A DNA stretch of 26,411 bases from an uncultured Bacteroidota bacterium (GTDB lineage: Bacteria; Bacteroidota; Bacteroidia; Chitinophagales; LD1): the NCBI GenBank assembly GCA_937894725.1, contig CALAYL010000024.1, forward strand, positions 1-26,411, read 5' to 3'. Every line of letters begins with the position of its first letter. Within the stretch, counting starts at the first letter, position 1. The notes below the pieces were generated by a model. The model was not told where the DNA came from, made no database searches, and saw nothing but the letters and a program-made list of their open reading frames with translations. A program made the translations under genes and the position numbers. This document shows, one piece after another, positions 1-9,254 of this stretch.

Positions 1-3000
1 ACCTCAGCAGATGCAATAGGGTTTTCGGATATGTCTATCAGCAGATTAGTAATATCTTGCTGATTTGTTAACTGATGTATCCACCATTTCTCCTTTCTAT
101 TTTGTGCATTTTGGAGGGTGAAGATATCTTCCATATCTTTTTTAGCAGCAGTAGGGGTATAATCAGCTGAGATAATTTCTGTACCACATGGTGAAGATAC
201 AGCTCCAAAAATTTTTAGTATTGGATAAGTTCCTGAAATTCTATTAGGTTCTAATTGAGGTAACAATGTTGATTTTACAAAATGATAAGTATAACTACTA
301 CTTAAATTATTACGGATGAGTTGAAATTGCGGGAGCGAGACACTATACTGCTGAAAGGTATTGTGCGATGCAAAATTTGCATCAACAAATGGATCATTTA
401 AACTCATCCCTTGATTCGGTATCACTCCATTGATAGTATATGTAGTACCGCCAAAGGTAAACTGATAGCCGGTGAGCCAGAGGTCATACTTTTCGGATTT
501 AATGAAATTATTGCATTGAAAGAGTAGGCCTTGGTTGCCACTTGCTACACCATTCTGCCCATCAGCTACGGCTGCATAGCGCAGTTGGGTAAAGGTATTT
601 CTACGGATTTTTTCGTTAGCTGTATGTCCATTGCTTACGAGTATGCCGTAGCTATTGGGTTGGTTGAGTACTGTGCCACCAGGGGTGCGGCTAGTATAGA
701 TTTGGTTGTCTTGCACCTTGTAGTTTGTACAGCCAGTAAGGTAGAGCCCAAAAGATTTGTTTGGGGCGGCAAACATATTACCCCCAAAACCTGGCACCAT
801 AGGGTCAGATACAATGGCTACTTTTATAGAGTCTTCTATCACTATTGGATTCGAGATAGCATTTAGATAGATAGCGTAGGTATTGTCTATAAAATTGGCT
901 CGTGCTATTTTAGTTACAAAACTATTGTTGAGCTGGTTTGGGGCATTGCCACTCATATAGATGCCGTATGTCAGTCCTCTAAATATGTTTTTGACATAGG
1001 ATGTGCCATTATTTAGCGGGACTACTTCGACTGAACTATTGATAGTCCATATACCATATCCTTTTGCTGTTGAAACTTCTGATGCGCTATCTACAAAGGT
1101 GTTCCCAAATATGGCTAAGCCTCTCACGCCATAGGCATATATGTGCGATACAAAATCAGTTCTGTTTTTATTTATAAATGTACAAAGCTCTGCTTTAGAT
1201 TGATAATACTTGCTAGGCAAGCCTGCTTTTGAGGGTTGATAGCCATCCGGCACATTGAAATTGAGACTATATCTGTTATTGTTAAACTTTGTATTTACAG
1301 CCAAAATCTGCCCACCATAGGTGATAGGCAACACCGAGGGGCTGTAATTTATAATACCATTATACATGTTTTCGATAATAGCACCTGTCATAAAACAGCG
1401 GGCATTTTTGCAATGTGCCTCTACGGTAGGAATAGAATCTTTGGCTATTTGAGTAGCTGCCACATCGCCTTGCACTTCTATACCTTTCCAATATTCGCCA
1501 CACAGATTGGTCAATGTAGCGTTCACTACATGGAGTTGACCACCAGATGTGGTGGCATCACCCACCTCCAACACAATCTTACAATCTTTACACATATTGA
1601 TAATGGAGTTAGAATTGATGGTAAGTATCTTGCCTTTCTTGACTACAATATTTGTCCCTACATCAAATTGTCTATTGCTCCAAGTTTCATTTTTTCCTAT
1701 GGTCATTTGTCTCTGGGCTATTGCGCCTTGTGTAAGGTCGTATCGCCATACGCCTCTTCCGTATGTGGCAATGTGGAGTGTTTTGGTACAATAGTTTACT
1801 TCTAGCGTATTGATTTGACAGTGAGGTAGATTGGGGTCTAATTCGAGCCATGAAGTCATAAAGGTATCTTTATAAAAGACCCTGCCAGTGGCAGTAGCAC
1901 AAAATAACAAATCATTGCTTCCATCTACATAGGTAATCTTCATGATGGGTTCTTTGGGTAAACCCACGGAGTCATCAGACCAAGTCTGCCCGCCATCTGT
2001 AGATTTTCGTACAGTATGCACTACAAAACTTGGTACATTGCGCCTATATAAAAGATTATGATTTAGTGACACCCATATTTTATTGTCATTAACATTACTG
2101 ATAGCCACATCTGTCATATTGTGCATCTTGGCTAGCTCAGTATTAGGATGCCATACATTGCGGGCAGCAAGTGAACACGCTATTGTAGTCGTATAATAAT
2201 TAGGGTTTGTTTTAGGTAAGTATAATAGTTTATCAAACTTAATAGTAGGATCGTATTTAGTGTGAAATGAAGTACAATTAGTCGGCACATTGGTATTGAA
2301 ATCGAAATTGGTAGTATTGATTCGGTATAGATGATTTATATCTAGATTGGGATGACCAAAATAATTCCAAGTGTAGAGCCTGTTTTTATTGCTAGTACTC
2401 ATATAGACTCCTGCAAAGCCATAAGGGTAGTCATTGTTAGGAAACCATATAGAGTCCATGAGTTTAAAATCGGAGGCATGATAAAACTGATTTCTGCTTC
2501 TAGCTATTGACGCTCTAAATGGTGATAGCTGTGGTTTATAATCTATTCGAGAACTTCCTACTGCAAAAAACTCATCGTTTTCATTAGGATCTGCATTTTG
2601 AATGATATTGCTATACTCTGTGCATCCTTGATTATTATTTACGATGACATTGGTTGATATCGAAAATTTATGTAATTTAGCGCCTATACCCAAAAAGAGC
2701 TCATCTTTTTTAGATTTATCCCATAATACTGGTGGATACCCATCTCCCCCTGTATTGCCAATAGGTCGCCATTGAGTACCATCGAACCAGTCACCATTTG
2801 CATCTTGTTTTCCGATAGCAATATGATTTTTGTTTAATCTTGAAGTCGATAGTTGCCAAATCAAATTGGTAGCAAATCCGTTATTAGTTTCGGTAGCGAT
2901 GCCCGTGGCCACATTATATTTGTAGATTCCGCCATCCGTGCCTACCCAAAATGTATTTGAGCCATCGGGGGCGAATTCGATGGCATGTATGTCAGCATGT

Positions 3001-4132
3001 CCATTACTGTTGTAACCAGTAGCAGTGTTCCAAGAATTTCCATTATTTTGGGTAATTTTGGTCTCAGTATATCCCGCCATTATTTTATTAAGATTATCAG
3101 GGTCTGCAGCTATTTTAAGCCTATCTGCTGTTGGTTGCTTATAAGAGACAATATGATATTGACTATTAGAGAGAAGTTCCCAAGCATCGTCATAGCTATC
3201 ATACTTATATACAGCATTATCATTATGATTAGCACAAGCAATATCATCATATACATAGTATCCACTCATCAAAACTATTTCATGCAGACTCTCGGGGTCG
3301 AGGTAAAGTCTGAAGTTTATATTTGTTCCTGGCAATACGGTACAACTATTCACTTGATTCGAAATTGTATTTATTGTAGGAGTTCCTCCACGTACATCAT
3401 CTATCTTATATAGTTCCATACCAGAACAATACGCCACATCTGGGTCTAACTTGCTAAACTCTACTGTCCAAAACCCAGGAAAACTGCTAAGTTCATTTTC
3501 AAAATTCTCAAGATTAGAAATTAAATCCCAAGAGCTACCTGCATCAAGTGAACGATAGATGCCATCGGACGAAGCAACCAAAAGAAAATCATTATCAAAT
3601 GGGCTAACAGCAATATGGGTCATAATTTTTGGTTCATGAATATTGAAATTATAGACATCATTTAGTCCTGTTACCGATTGAAATGTGTGGCCAAAATCTG
3701 TAGATTTCCAAAGTCCACAACTAATTATTGAGCCATACGATTCTCCTCCTGTGGTAATATAAATGGTGTAATTTTGATCATTAGTCAATACAATATCATT
3801 TACAGAGCTTGTAGGTAAATGTTCTACAGCTGCTACACTCGCCCATGTATTACCGCTGTTCGTTGACTTCCACAAGCCACTATACGGTGAACCACAATAT
3901 ATCACACCAGTATTGTTAGGAATGCCCACTAAATTGTAAAATGGTGGAAAAACTATGCTATGAATCTGCCCCATTCCTCCTCCATGATTTAGAGGTAAAT
4001 TATAATTTGTCCCTCTGATAGGTCCAATGCTTTGAAATTGAGAAAATCCCGAAAAAGACAAACCGAGAAATAACACCAATAAGAAGTTAATAGATGTTAA
4101 TAAATGGGGGGGGTAAATTTGAGCTTCATCAT
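1..4132 (-). CDS. Giant secreted Asp-box/beta-helix protein, 3' end beyond window, frameshift in signal peptide
   Basis: The reverse strand is open from 4106 to base 1 in one frame (about 1,370 codons), and I checked the frame at several points. The gene has no stop inside the window. The N-terminal two thirds carry Asp-box (BNR) motifs of sortilin/Vps10-like propellers: WKSTNSGNTW near residue 84, YRSLDAGSSW, NNGNSW and RKSTDGGQTW near 709. Residues about 810-1210 look like a right-handed beta-helix, with many short I/V/N-rich turns such as GLTYGIYMSGN. A T9SS sorting domain probably lies past the left edge. The natural start is ATGATG at 4132-4127, which encodes a basic signal-peptide head. 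An 8-base C run (8 G on the plus strand, 4106-4113) then puts it out of frame, giving MMKLKFTPPIY and a stop. One more C would join it to a hydrophobic core ending SGFSQ. Extracellular enzyme or adhesin; exact role unknown. Confidence 0.8.
4106..4113. repeat. G8 homopolymer tract inside signal-peptide codons
   Basis: Eight consecutive G on the plus strand (C8 in the coding sense) lie 14 to 26 bases inside the start of the giant secreted protein gene. A tract this long is unusual in such AT-rich DNA. With 8 bases the start codon and the 1,370-codon frame do not match; with 9 they do. It is either a phase-variation switch caught in the OFF state or a miscounted homopolymer. Confidence 0.85.
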
Positions 4133-4154
4133 AAATCTTAATTTAAATGGTATG

Positions 4155-4170
4155 TGAATTTATAAATTCA
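4155..4170. promoter_or_regulatory. 16-bp perfect palindrome upstream of the giant surface protein gene
   Basis: TGAATTTATAAATTCA is a perfect dyad 22 bases upstream of the ATG at 4132. The rest of the 196-bp divergent intergenic region (4133-4328) is AT-rich. It also holds two direct TTGGCA copies at 4228-4233 and 4238-4243 and an inverted TTGCCAA at 4285-4291. I found no exact TAnnTTTG box in it in either direction. The palindrome could be an operator, but its AT richness makes chance a real alternative. Confidence 0.35.
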
Positions 4171-4328
4171 AATAAATAAAAACAAATTTTAGTTAAATAA
4201 ATTGTCATGATTTTGTAAAATAATTTATTTGGCAGTATTGGCAACATTCATTTACCTATCAAGCAATAGATTATTTATATCTCTTTGCCAAACCATTTTA
4301 AGTCCTATTTTAGCCAAAAATAAGCTGC

Positions 4329-4976
4329 ATGGAGTTTTTGCATTTTCTATTAGAACTACTGACTAACACAAAAGAAGTGTTGCTCGTGCTTTTTCAACAA
4401 TATGGCATATATATTTATGCAATTCTCTTTCTGATTATTTTTGTCGAAACAGGCTTAGTGGTCATGCCTTTTTTGCCAGGCGATTCGCTGCTATTTACTG
4501 CTGGTATGCTCTGTGCTATGCCATCAGGGCTAAACATCTGGGTACTCATCCCTCTACTTATCGGAGCCGCTATTTTAGGTGATAATATCAACTATTTTGT
4601 AGGTAAATTTTTTAATCAAAAAGTACTAGGTTGGGAAATCGGTGGTAGGCGATTAGTAAAACAAGCTTGGCTCGACAAAACTGAAGATTTTTTTAAAGAA
4701 TATGGCACTAAGGCGATTATACTCGCACGCTTTGTGCCTATAGTGCGCACCGTCACCCCGTTTGTAGCAGGTGTAGGCAAAATGAAATATAGTACATTTT
4801 TGCCTTATGATATTTTTGGCGGTTTACTTTGGGTAAGTAGTGTGACTATTATCGGTTATTTCTTAGGGCAAATACCTTTTGTAGAACACAATCTTGAGAA
4901 ATTCATCATTGGCATAGTAGTACTTTCTGTATTGCCGATGGTGTGGGCGTTTGTAAAAACTCAATTGAAGAAATAA
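4329..4976 (+). CDS. DedA-family (VTT domain) inner-membrane protein
   Basis: 215 residues, the usual size of the DedA/SNARE-associated (VTT) family of polytopic inner-membrane proteins. Members of this family have been linked to undecaprenyl-phosphate recycling, phospholipid handling and proton-dependent stress resistance. Family signatures are visible: an acidic residue in a membrane segment (E40), followed by VMPFLPGDSLLF with D52, the re-entrant loop around GAAILGDNINYFVGK, and the second half-site R134-F-V-P137-I-V-R140 followed by P144 and G148. Charged KTQLKK ends the protein. aroE starts one base after the stop, so the two genes are almost certainly co-transcribed; I see no functional reason for the pairing. 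Which lipid it moves cannot be told from sequence. Confidence 0.92.
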   Translation: MEFLHFLLELLTNTKEVLLVLFQQYGIYIYAILFLIIFVETGLVVMPFLPGDSLLFTAGMLCAMPSGLNIWVLIPLLIGAAILGDNINYFVGKFFNQKVLGWEIGGRRLVKQAWLDKTEDFFKEYGTKAIILARFVPIVRTVTPFVAGVGKMKYSTFLPYDIFGGLLWVSSVTIIGYFLGQIPFVEHNLEKFIIGIVVLSVLPMVWAFVKTQLKK

Positions 4977-4977
4977 C

Positions 4978-5709
4978 ATGCACTTTGGGCTAATAGGCAA
5001 ATCGCTCAAGCATTCTTTTTCGGCCGATTTTTTTGCTAAAAAATTTGAAGCCTTAAAAGTCGATCATCAATACAATTTGTTTGAACTATCTGACATCGCT
5101 GCATTTGAAAAACTATGTGACGACAGCAAGCTGGGTGGCCTCAATGTCACGATCCCATACAAGCAAGCAATCATCCCATTTTTAGATGAGTTGTCGCCCG
5201 AAGCGGAGGCTATAGGCGCAGTGAATACAGTGGATTTTCGTCAAGGAAAAAAAATAGGACACAATACCGATGCCGCAGGTTTTGAGCACTCTTTACATCT
5301 TTGGTATCCAAATGAGGCAATCAAAAAAGCTATGATTTTAGGAGATGGTGGTGCTGCCAAAGCGGTGGCATTTGCGTTACAAAAAAACGGATTTGATTTT
5401 GAGATAGTGAGTCGAAAAAAGCAAGAAAACAATCTCGAATGGCATCAACTAAACAGCGCAATGACCTCCAATTTCCCTCTTTGGATTAACACTACTCCAG
5501 TGGGTACTTTCCCAAATACAAATGAGTATTTACCACTACCATACACAGATTTTTCAACTAAAAATTTCTATTTCGATTTGATTTATAACCCCACTGAGAC
5601 AGCCACTGCCATGAAGTTAGCCACACAAGGAGTAACAATCCAAAACGGACTAGATATGCTTTATGCCCAAGCTGAAAAAAGTTGGGAAATATGGATGAGC
5701 GAAGATTAA
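4978..5709 (+). CDS. aroE: Shikimate dehydrogenase (NADP)
   Basis: 243 residues; reduces 3-dehydroshikimate to shikimate with NADPH in chorismate and aromatic amino acid synthesis (cytosol). The substrate half shows the SxS shikimate-binding pair (S13, S15), the NVTIPYK motif with catalytic K62, GAVNTV with N83, and NTDAAGF with catalytic D98. The nucleotide half begins with GDGGAAKAVAFAL, a form of the GAGGA Rossmann loop. The C-terminal NGLDMLYAQA is the usual last motif. It is somewhat shorter than the E. coli enzyme (about 270 residues) but has every core motif. It starts one base after the DedA gene stop. Its stop overlaps the stop of the convergent glycosyltransferase gene by 3 bases, so there is no room for a terminator between them. 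Confidence 0.96.
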   Translation: MHFGLIGKSLKHSFSADFFAKKFEALKVDHQYNLFELSDIAAFEKLCDDSKLGGLNVTIPYKQAIIPFLDELSPEAEAIGAVNTVDFRQGKKIGHNTDAAGFEHSLHLWYPNEAIKKAMILGDGGAAKAVAFALQKNGFDFEIVSRKKQENNLEWHQLNSAMTSNFPLWINTTPVGTFPNTNEYLPLPYTDFSTKNFYFDLIYNPTETATAMKLATQGVTIQNGLDMLYAQAEKSWEIWMSED

Positions 5710-6638
5710 CGCTCTTCTGCAATCAGATAGTGGTTTCGATCAGATGATGACCTCGATACCAGCTCCGCTAAAAAGCCAGTGAGGAAGAGTTGAACACCGA
5801 TAATGATTGTGAGTAAACCCATATAAAACAACGGTCTTTCTGTCATACGGTATTGTTCAAATACATACTTAGTAAAGGTGAGATAAGCCACGATACAAAA
5901 GCCACCAAAAAAGCTCAGTAAACCCAAACCGCCAAAAATGTGCATAGGCCGTTTAGAAAAGCGAGTCATAAATATGACCGAAAGTAAATCCAAAAAGCCA
6001 TAGAGAAAACGCTCCATACCAAACTTGGTCGTGCCATACTTTCGTGCTTGATGTTGCACTACCTTCTCCCCTATTTTTTCAAATCCAGCACGCTTAGCTA
6101 GCACAGGTATGTAGCGATGCATTTCGCCATAGACCTCTACACTTTTGACCACATCTAGCTTGTAGGCTTTAAGCCCGCAATTAAAATCGTGTAGATAAAT
6201 ACCCGACATGGCTCTAGCGGCCCAGTTATAAAGCTTGGTGGGTACTGTTTTGGTGATAGGGTCGTAGCGTTTTTGTTTCCAGCCAGATACTACATCAAAG
6301 CCATCTTTCATAATCATATCATAAAGTGCTGGCACTTCATCGGGCGAATCTTGTAGATCGGCATCCATCGTAATCACTACCTCGCCTACGGCTCGCTCAA
6401 AACCCACATTCAAAGCCGCAGACTTGCCATAGTTTCGTTTAAATCGTACATAACGAATATTGCTCAACGACCTTTGTATGTTAGCCACTATTGCCTTAGT
6501 ATTGTCTTTGCTACCATCATCTACAATGATAATCTCGGTAGAGAGTGCGCGCGCATCTACCACACGGTTTATCCAACTCACCAATTCTGGGAGCGACTCC
6601 GCCTCATTATAGGCTGGTACTATGATAGATACGTTCAT
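5706..6638 (-). CDS. Family 2 glycosyltransferase, polyprenyl-phosphate sugar synthase type
   Basis: 310 residues. The GT-A domain (about 1-225) starts with SIIVPAYNEAESL, has VDDGS at 39-43 and the metal/nucleotide-sugar motif MDADLQDSPDE (D92, D94), then RKYGTTKFG. Two C-terminal membrane segments follow (about 232-258 and 270-296). This layout matches the DPM1/GtrB/ArnC-like group, which transfers a sugar from a nucleotide to a lipid-phosphate carrier at the cytosolic face of the membrane. The donor sugar is unknown. It is the last gene of the dihydroorotase-like, DUF4199, glycosyltransferase operon, 11 bases after the DUF4199 stop. From memory this gene order recurs in Bacteroidota. Its 3' end overlaps that of aroE tail to tail. 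Confidence 0.92.
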   Translation of the reverse strand: MNVSIIVPAYNEAESLPELVSWINRVVDARALSTEIIIVDDGSKDNTKAIVANIQRSLSNIRYVRFKRNYGKSAALNVGFERAVGEVVITMDADLQDSPDEVPALYDMIMKDGFDVVSGWKQKRYDPITKTVPTKLYNWAARAMSGIYLHDFNCGLKAYKLDVVKSVEVYGEMHRYIPVLAKRAGFEKIGEKVVQHQARKYGTTKFGMERFLYGFLDLLSVIFMTRFSKRPMHIFGGLGLLSFFGGFCIVAYLTFTKYVFEQYRMTERPLFYMGLLTIIIGVQLFLTGFLAELVSRSSSDRNHYLIAEER

Positions 6639-6649
6639 ATTAAGCTTAG

Positions 6650-7186
6650 TTATTCGGTTGTAGTGGGTATTTGATCAGGATTTCGCTTTACAAATAGGGC
6701 TATTAAAAATCCAAAGAAAAGATAAAAAAGTAACCCCTGCACATATCGGCTGAGATATTGCTTTATACCGAAATTAAAATCTTGACTTTTAATTCCATCT
6801 ATAGCCTCATCTATTTTATCATCATTAGCACCCATTTTTTCCATCATCTCTGTAGTATTTTCAATGACTCGCTGTTTTATCAAATCAGCAAGCTGCGGGT
6901 CTATGTAGGTAGTAAGCACATAAGAAAACACTGAACTGATAAATGAAATAATAGCTGCGATGAGCATCACAGCAGCTAAGGCTTGAAGGTAGGATATCTG
7001 ATTGTTATTTTCCTTTCTAAAATCAATACCTCCCCAAATCATAAAAAACATGGCGAGTAGAAAAAACATCGCTACCACCCAAAGTGAAGCAAACGAATCG
7101 GGCGAAAGAAAATAAACAAGCAACGAAAGAATAATGGTGAGCAAACCTCCCACTAAACCCCAGCGCAATGTACTACTCCAATTCAT
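6650..7186 (-). CDS. DUF4199-family membrane protein
   Basis: 178 residues with four predicted membrane segments: about 7-27 (WGLVGGLLTIILSLLVYF), 34-52, 66-92 and, after a long charged loop, 148-167. The WGLVGGLL start and the IWGGIDFRKENN stretch after the second helix fit DUF4199, a family of unknown function found mainly in Bacteroidota. The loop at about 100-145 is rich in acidic and lysine residues. The start codon overlaps the stop of the dihydroorotase homologue (ATGA, 7183-7186), so translation is probably coupled. The glycosyltransferase follows after 11 bases. A role supporting the glycosyltransferase in envelope polysaccharide synthesis is a guess from context only. Confidence 0.85.
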   Translation of the reverse strand: MNWSSTLRWGLVGGLLTIILSLLVYFLSPDSFASLWVVAMFFLLAMFFMIWGGIDFRKENNNQISYLQALAAVMLIAAIISFISSVFSYVLTTYIDPQLADLIKQRVIENTTEMMEKMGANDDKIDEAIDGIKSQDFNFGIKQYLSRYVQGLLFYLFFGFLIALFVKRNPDQIPTTTE

Positions 7187-8466
7187 GATATTTTGATTAA
7201 CGGTGAGAGATATGATTTTTGTTTATAGAAAGTACCCAATACTTTGCCCACAAATACAGTGCCTATAAATGGCGTGTTTTTGGACTTAGATAGTATGTCT
7301 TCTTTTGCAAATGTCCAGGTAAAATTAGGGTCGAAAAGTGTAAAATCTGCCGTAGTACCTTTCGCTATATCGCATACTGGCAAACCTAATATCTGCCTAG
7401 GTTTTATAGCTATGGCATCTATCAATTGCGCTATCGATAGTGTCTCTTTTAGTGCGGTATTACAAACAGCAAAAAAGGTCTCAAATGCTATCATGCCAAA
7501 ATCGGCTTTATCAAACTCTAGTATCGTAGATTCCTCGTCTTGCGGCATATGTTGAGAGCAAATAGTGTCTATCACCCCATCTTTTAACCCCTTAAGAAGT
7601 GCCACTCTGTCTTTCTCTTCTCGTAATGGTGGATTTACCTTACAAGTAGTATCGTAGCTTTTCACTGCCTTGTCTGTCAAAAACAAATTAGCTGCATTGC
7701 ATGAAGCGGTCACCGCTAGCTTTTGTAGTTTGGCTTTAGCGATAAGCTCTACCGATTTTTTGAGTGAAATATCAATAAAATGCAATCGACCAGCAGCATA
7801 ACTCAATACACTCAGATCTCTTGCTACACCAATCTCTTCGGCAATAGCTGGCATAGCTGGCAAACCGAGTAATGTAGATTGCGCTCCTTCGTGCATCATC
7901 CCATTTTTTGCAATACTTTTATCCTCTGCATGTTGCATTACCAATGCTCCGATATTGGTAGTGTACAACAACGCACGCTCCAAAATACCAGCCGTAGGTA
8001 ATGACTTGATACCATCCGAAAATGCTACCGCACCTGCATTGTGCATATCATATAAATCGGCCAAATCCTTTCCAGCCACATCTTGCGTCACCGCACCTAC
8101 AGGCAATAGATTAGTAGGGTAGGGTGTGTGCTTTTGTTTTAAAAACTCGACCGCAGCTTTCGATGTAGTAGGTGGCACTACATTGGGCATCACACACACA
8201 TGCGTAAAACCACCAGCCGATGCCGCTTTCGAAGCGGAGAGCACGGTTTCTTTATGCTCTAGTCCAGGCTCACCAATGTAGGCATTCATATCTACAAATC
8301 CTGGTGAAAGGTGCAATCCTTTTCTATTAATTTCAGGTAGATTCTTATCGTTTTTGAGCTTAGCACCTATTTGCGATATCACGCCATTTTCGATGGCAAT
8401 ATCGACTACTTTGCCATGATATGTCGAGTGAGGCGCTACGATTTTTACTGACTTTATAAATACCAT
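7183..8466 (-). CDS. pyrC: Dihydroorotase homologue lacking catalytic residues (pyrimidine pathway, PyrX-like)
   Basis: 427 residues, full length for class I dihydroorotase, which closes carbamoyl-aspartate to dihydroorotate. The fold is intact: PGFVD at 55-59, EPG at 66-68, AAxAGGFTxVxVMPN at 81-95, NPPLR at 278-282, and C-terminal ADFTLFDP. The catalytic set is degraded. The metal HxH after PGFVD is N61-A-Y63; the second metal histidine of the usual HxxHxST motif is D232 in LHFIDIS; the catalytic Asp of TDHAPH is Q305 in CSQHMPQ. Only H179 remains clearly in place. It is therefore probably non-catalytic, like the PyrX/pyrC' subunits that support aspartate transcarbamoylase in pseudomonads, and an active PyrC should exist elsewhere. 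First gene of a three-gene operon, with a TATATTTG promoter just upstream. The symbol reflects homology only. Confidence 0.85.
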   Translation of the reverse strand: MVFIKSVKIVAPHSTYHGKVVDIAIENGVISQIGAKLKNDKNLPEINRKGLHLSPGFVDMNAYIGEPGLEHKETVLSASKAASAGGFTHVCVMPNVVPPTTSKAAVEFLKQKHTPYPTNLLPVGAVTQDVAGKDLADLYDMHNAGAVAFSDGIKSLPTAGILERALLYTTNIGALVMQHAEDKSIAKNGMMHEGAQSTLLGLPAMPAIAEEIGVARDLSVLSYAAGRLHFIDISLKKSVELIAKAKLQKLAVTASCNAANLFLTDKAVKSYDTTCKVNPPLREEKDRVALLKGLKDGVIDTICSQHMPQDEESTILEFDKADFGMIAFETFFAVCNTALKETLSIAQLIDAIAIKPRQILGLPVCDIAKGTTADFTLFDPNFTWTFAKEDILSKSKNTPFIGTVFVGKVLGTFYKQKSYLSPLIKIS

Positions 8467-8483
8467 GTTTCGATTAGATTACA

Positions 8484-8519
8484 CAAATATAATTTTTTCT
8501 TTTTGGGTATATGCTCAAA
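8484..8519 (-). promoter_or_regulatory. Promoter of the dihydroorotase-like operon
   Basis: On the reverse strand a perfect Bacteroidota -7 box, TATATTTG (TAnnTTTG), occupies 8491-8484. A TTTG lies upstream at 8519-8516 with a 24-base spacer, slightly longer than the usual 17-23. Transcription would begin near 8477, giving a leader of about 11 bases before the ATG at 8466. There is no Shine-Dalgarno site. Confidence 0.6.
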
Positions 8520-8540
8520 AGACGGTCTGTGTTATATTTT

Positions 8541-9254
8541 TTATGCTGTAGGCAAAAATGCTTTATACACAAGCCCTATCAACACAGCGAGTCCAAAACT
8601 GACTAATGTGCCTATGAGAATGTATTCGGTGAGTTTGCGGTCTTTGGCTCTTGATAAATCGCTAAATCGAAAAATAGATTTGGCGGCTATCAAAAAACCA
8701 AGTGCTGACCATTGATTGAGTACAATAAAACAGAATACAAACAATCGCTCTAAAATGCCAATATACATACCTGCATTTTGCAACGATTCGCCCATATTAT
8801 CTTCCGTTACCTTCCAGCTAGTCATGATGATGCGAATAACCCTTGCCGCCACAAAAGTCAAACAAATGAGGGCTGTGGCAAGGTATATCAATGTGGTGAT
8901 TTGGGATTCAGTGAAGGCTATTTTTTCTCCACTAATCCATGCTGTAATTCCCACCAATACTAACAAATGAAAAAGCTGGTCTAAAAAGAATAATTTTCTT
9001 TCATTCAATTTGCCGTGAAGCCATAGTTTAGTTAAATCAATAAAATAATGAGAAAGCACTATCAATCCGATGAATATTGAAAGCTGAAAATCGGCTAAAA
9101 ACATAAGGAGCAACAACCCATGCAATAATACATGCAGATAGAGATATGGCGATTTAGCTTTATATTTTACTTTGGATAACACCCAACTGTCTGGCTGCAA
9201 CACAAAATCACCTAGCAGGTGCGCTAACAACATTTTTGTAAATAATAGCATCAT
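8541..9254 (-). CDS. DUF3307 membrane protein, partner of the SatD-like gene
   Basis: 237 residues, strongly hydrophobic, with six or seven predicted membrane segments. The N-terminus LLAHLLGDFVLQPDSWVLSK is the DUF3307 signature (H, GDF, Q, W), and HVLLHGLLLL and SHYFIDLTKL supply the conserved H/D pairs in the following helices. These polar residues inside the membrane suggest a metal site or ion path, but no function is established that I know of. The start overlaps the stop of the SatD-like gene (ATGA, 9251-9254; a second ATG follows directly), so the pair is translationally coupled. SatD and DUF3307 genes are commonly neighbours, which supports one functional unit: a cytosolic sensor/regulator and a membrane effector. 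Confidence 0.88.
   Translation of the reverse strand: MMLLFTKMLLAHLLGDFVLQPDSWVLSKVKYKAKSPYLYLHVLLHGLLLLMFLADFQLSIFIGLIVLSHYFIDLTKLWLHGKLNERKLFFLDQLFHLLVLVGITAWISGEKIAFTESQITTLIYLATALICLTFVAARVIRIIMTSWKVTEDNMGESLQNAGMYIGILERLFVFCFIVLNQWSALGFLIAAKSIFRFSDLSRAKDRKLTEYILIGTLVSFGLAVLIGLVYKAFLPTA

Noticed and set aside
531..3413. Plus-strand open frames at 531-866, 1236-1805 and 2985-3413
   Set aside because: All lie opposite the continuous reverse-strand surface-protein frame, have no recognisable domains and are rich in Cys/His/Tyr/Ile as antisense frames tend to be.
5706..5709. Tail-to-tail overlap of aroE and glycosyltransferase stops as a special antisense arrangement
   Set aside because: A 3-base overlap of convergent stops (TTAA) is common in compact genomes; nothing further supports regulation.
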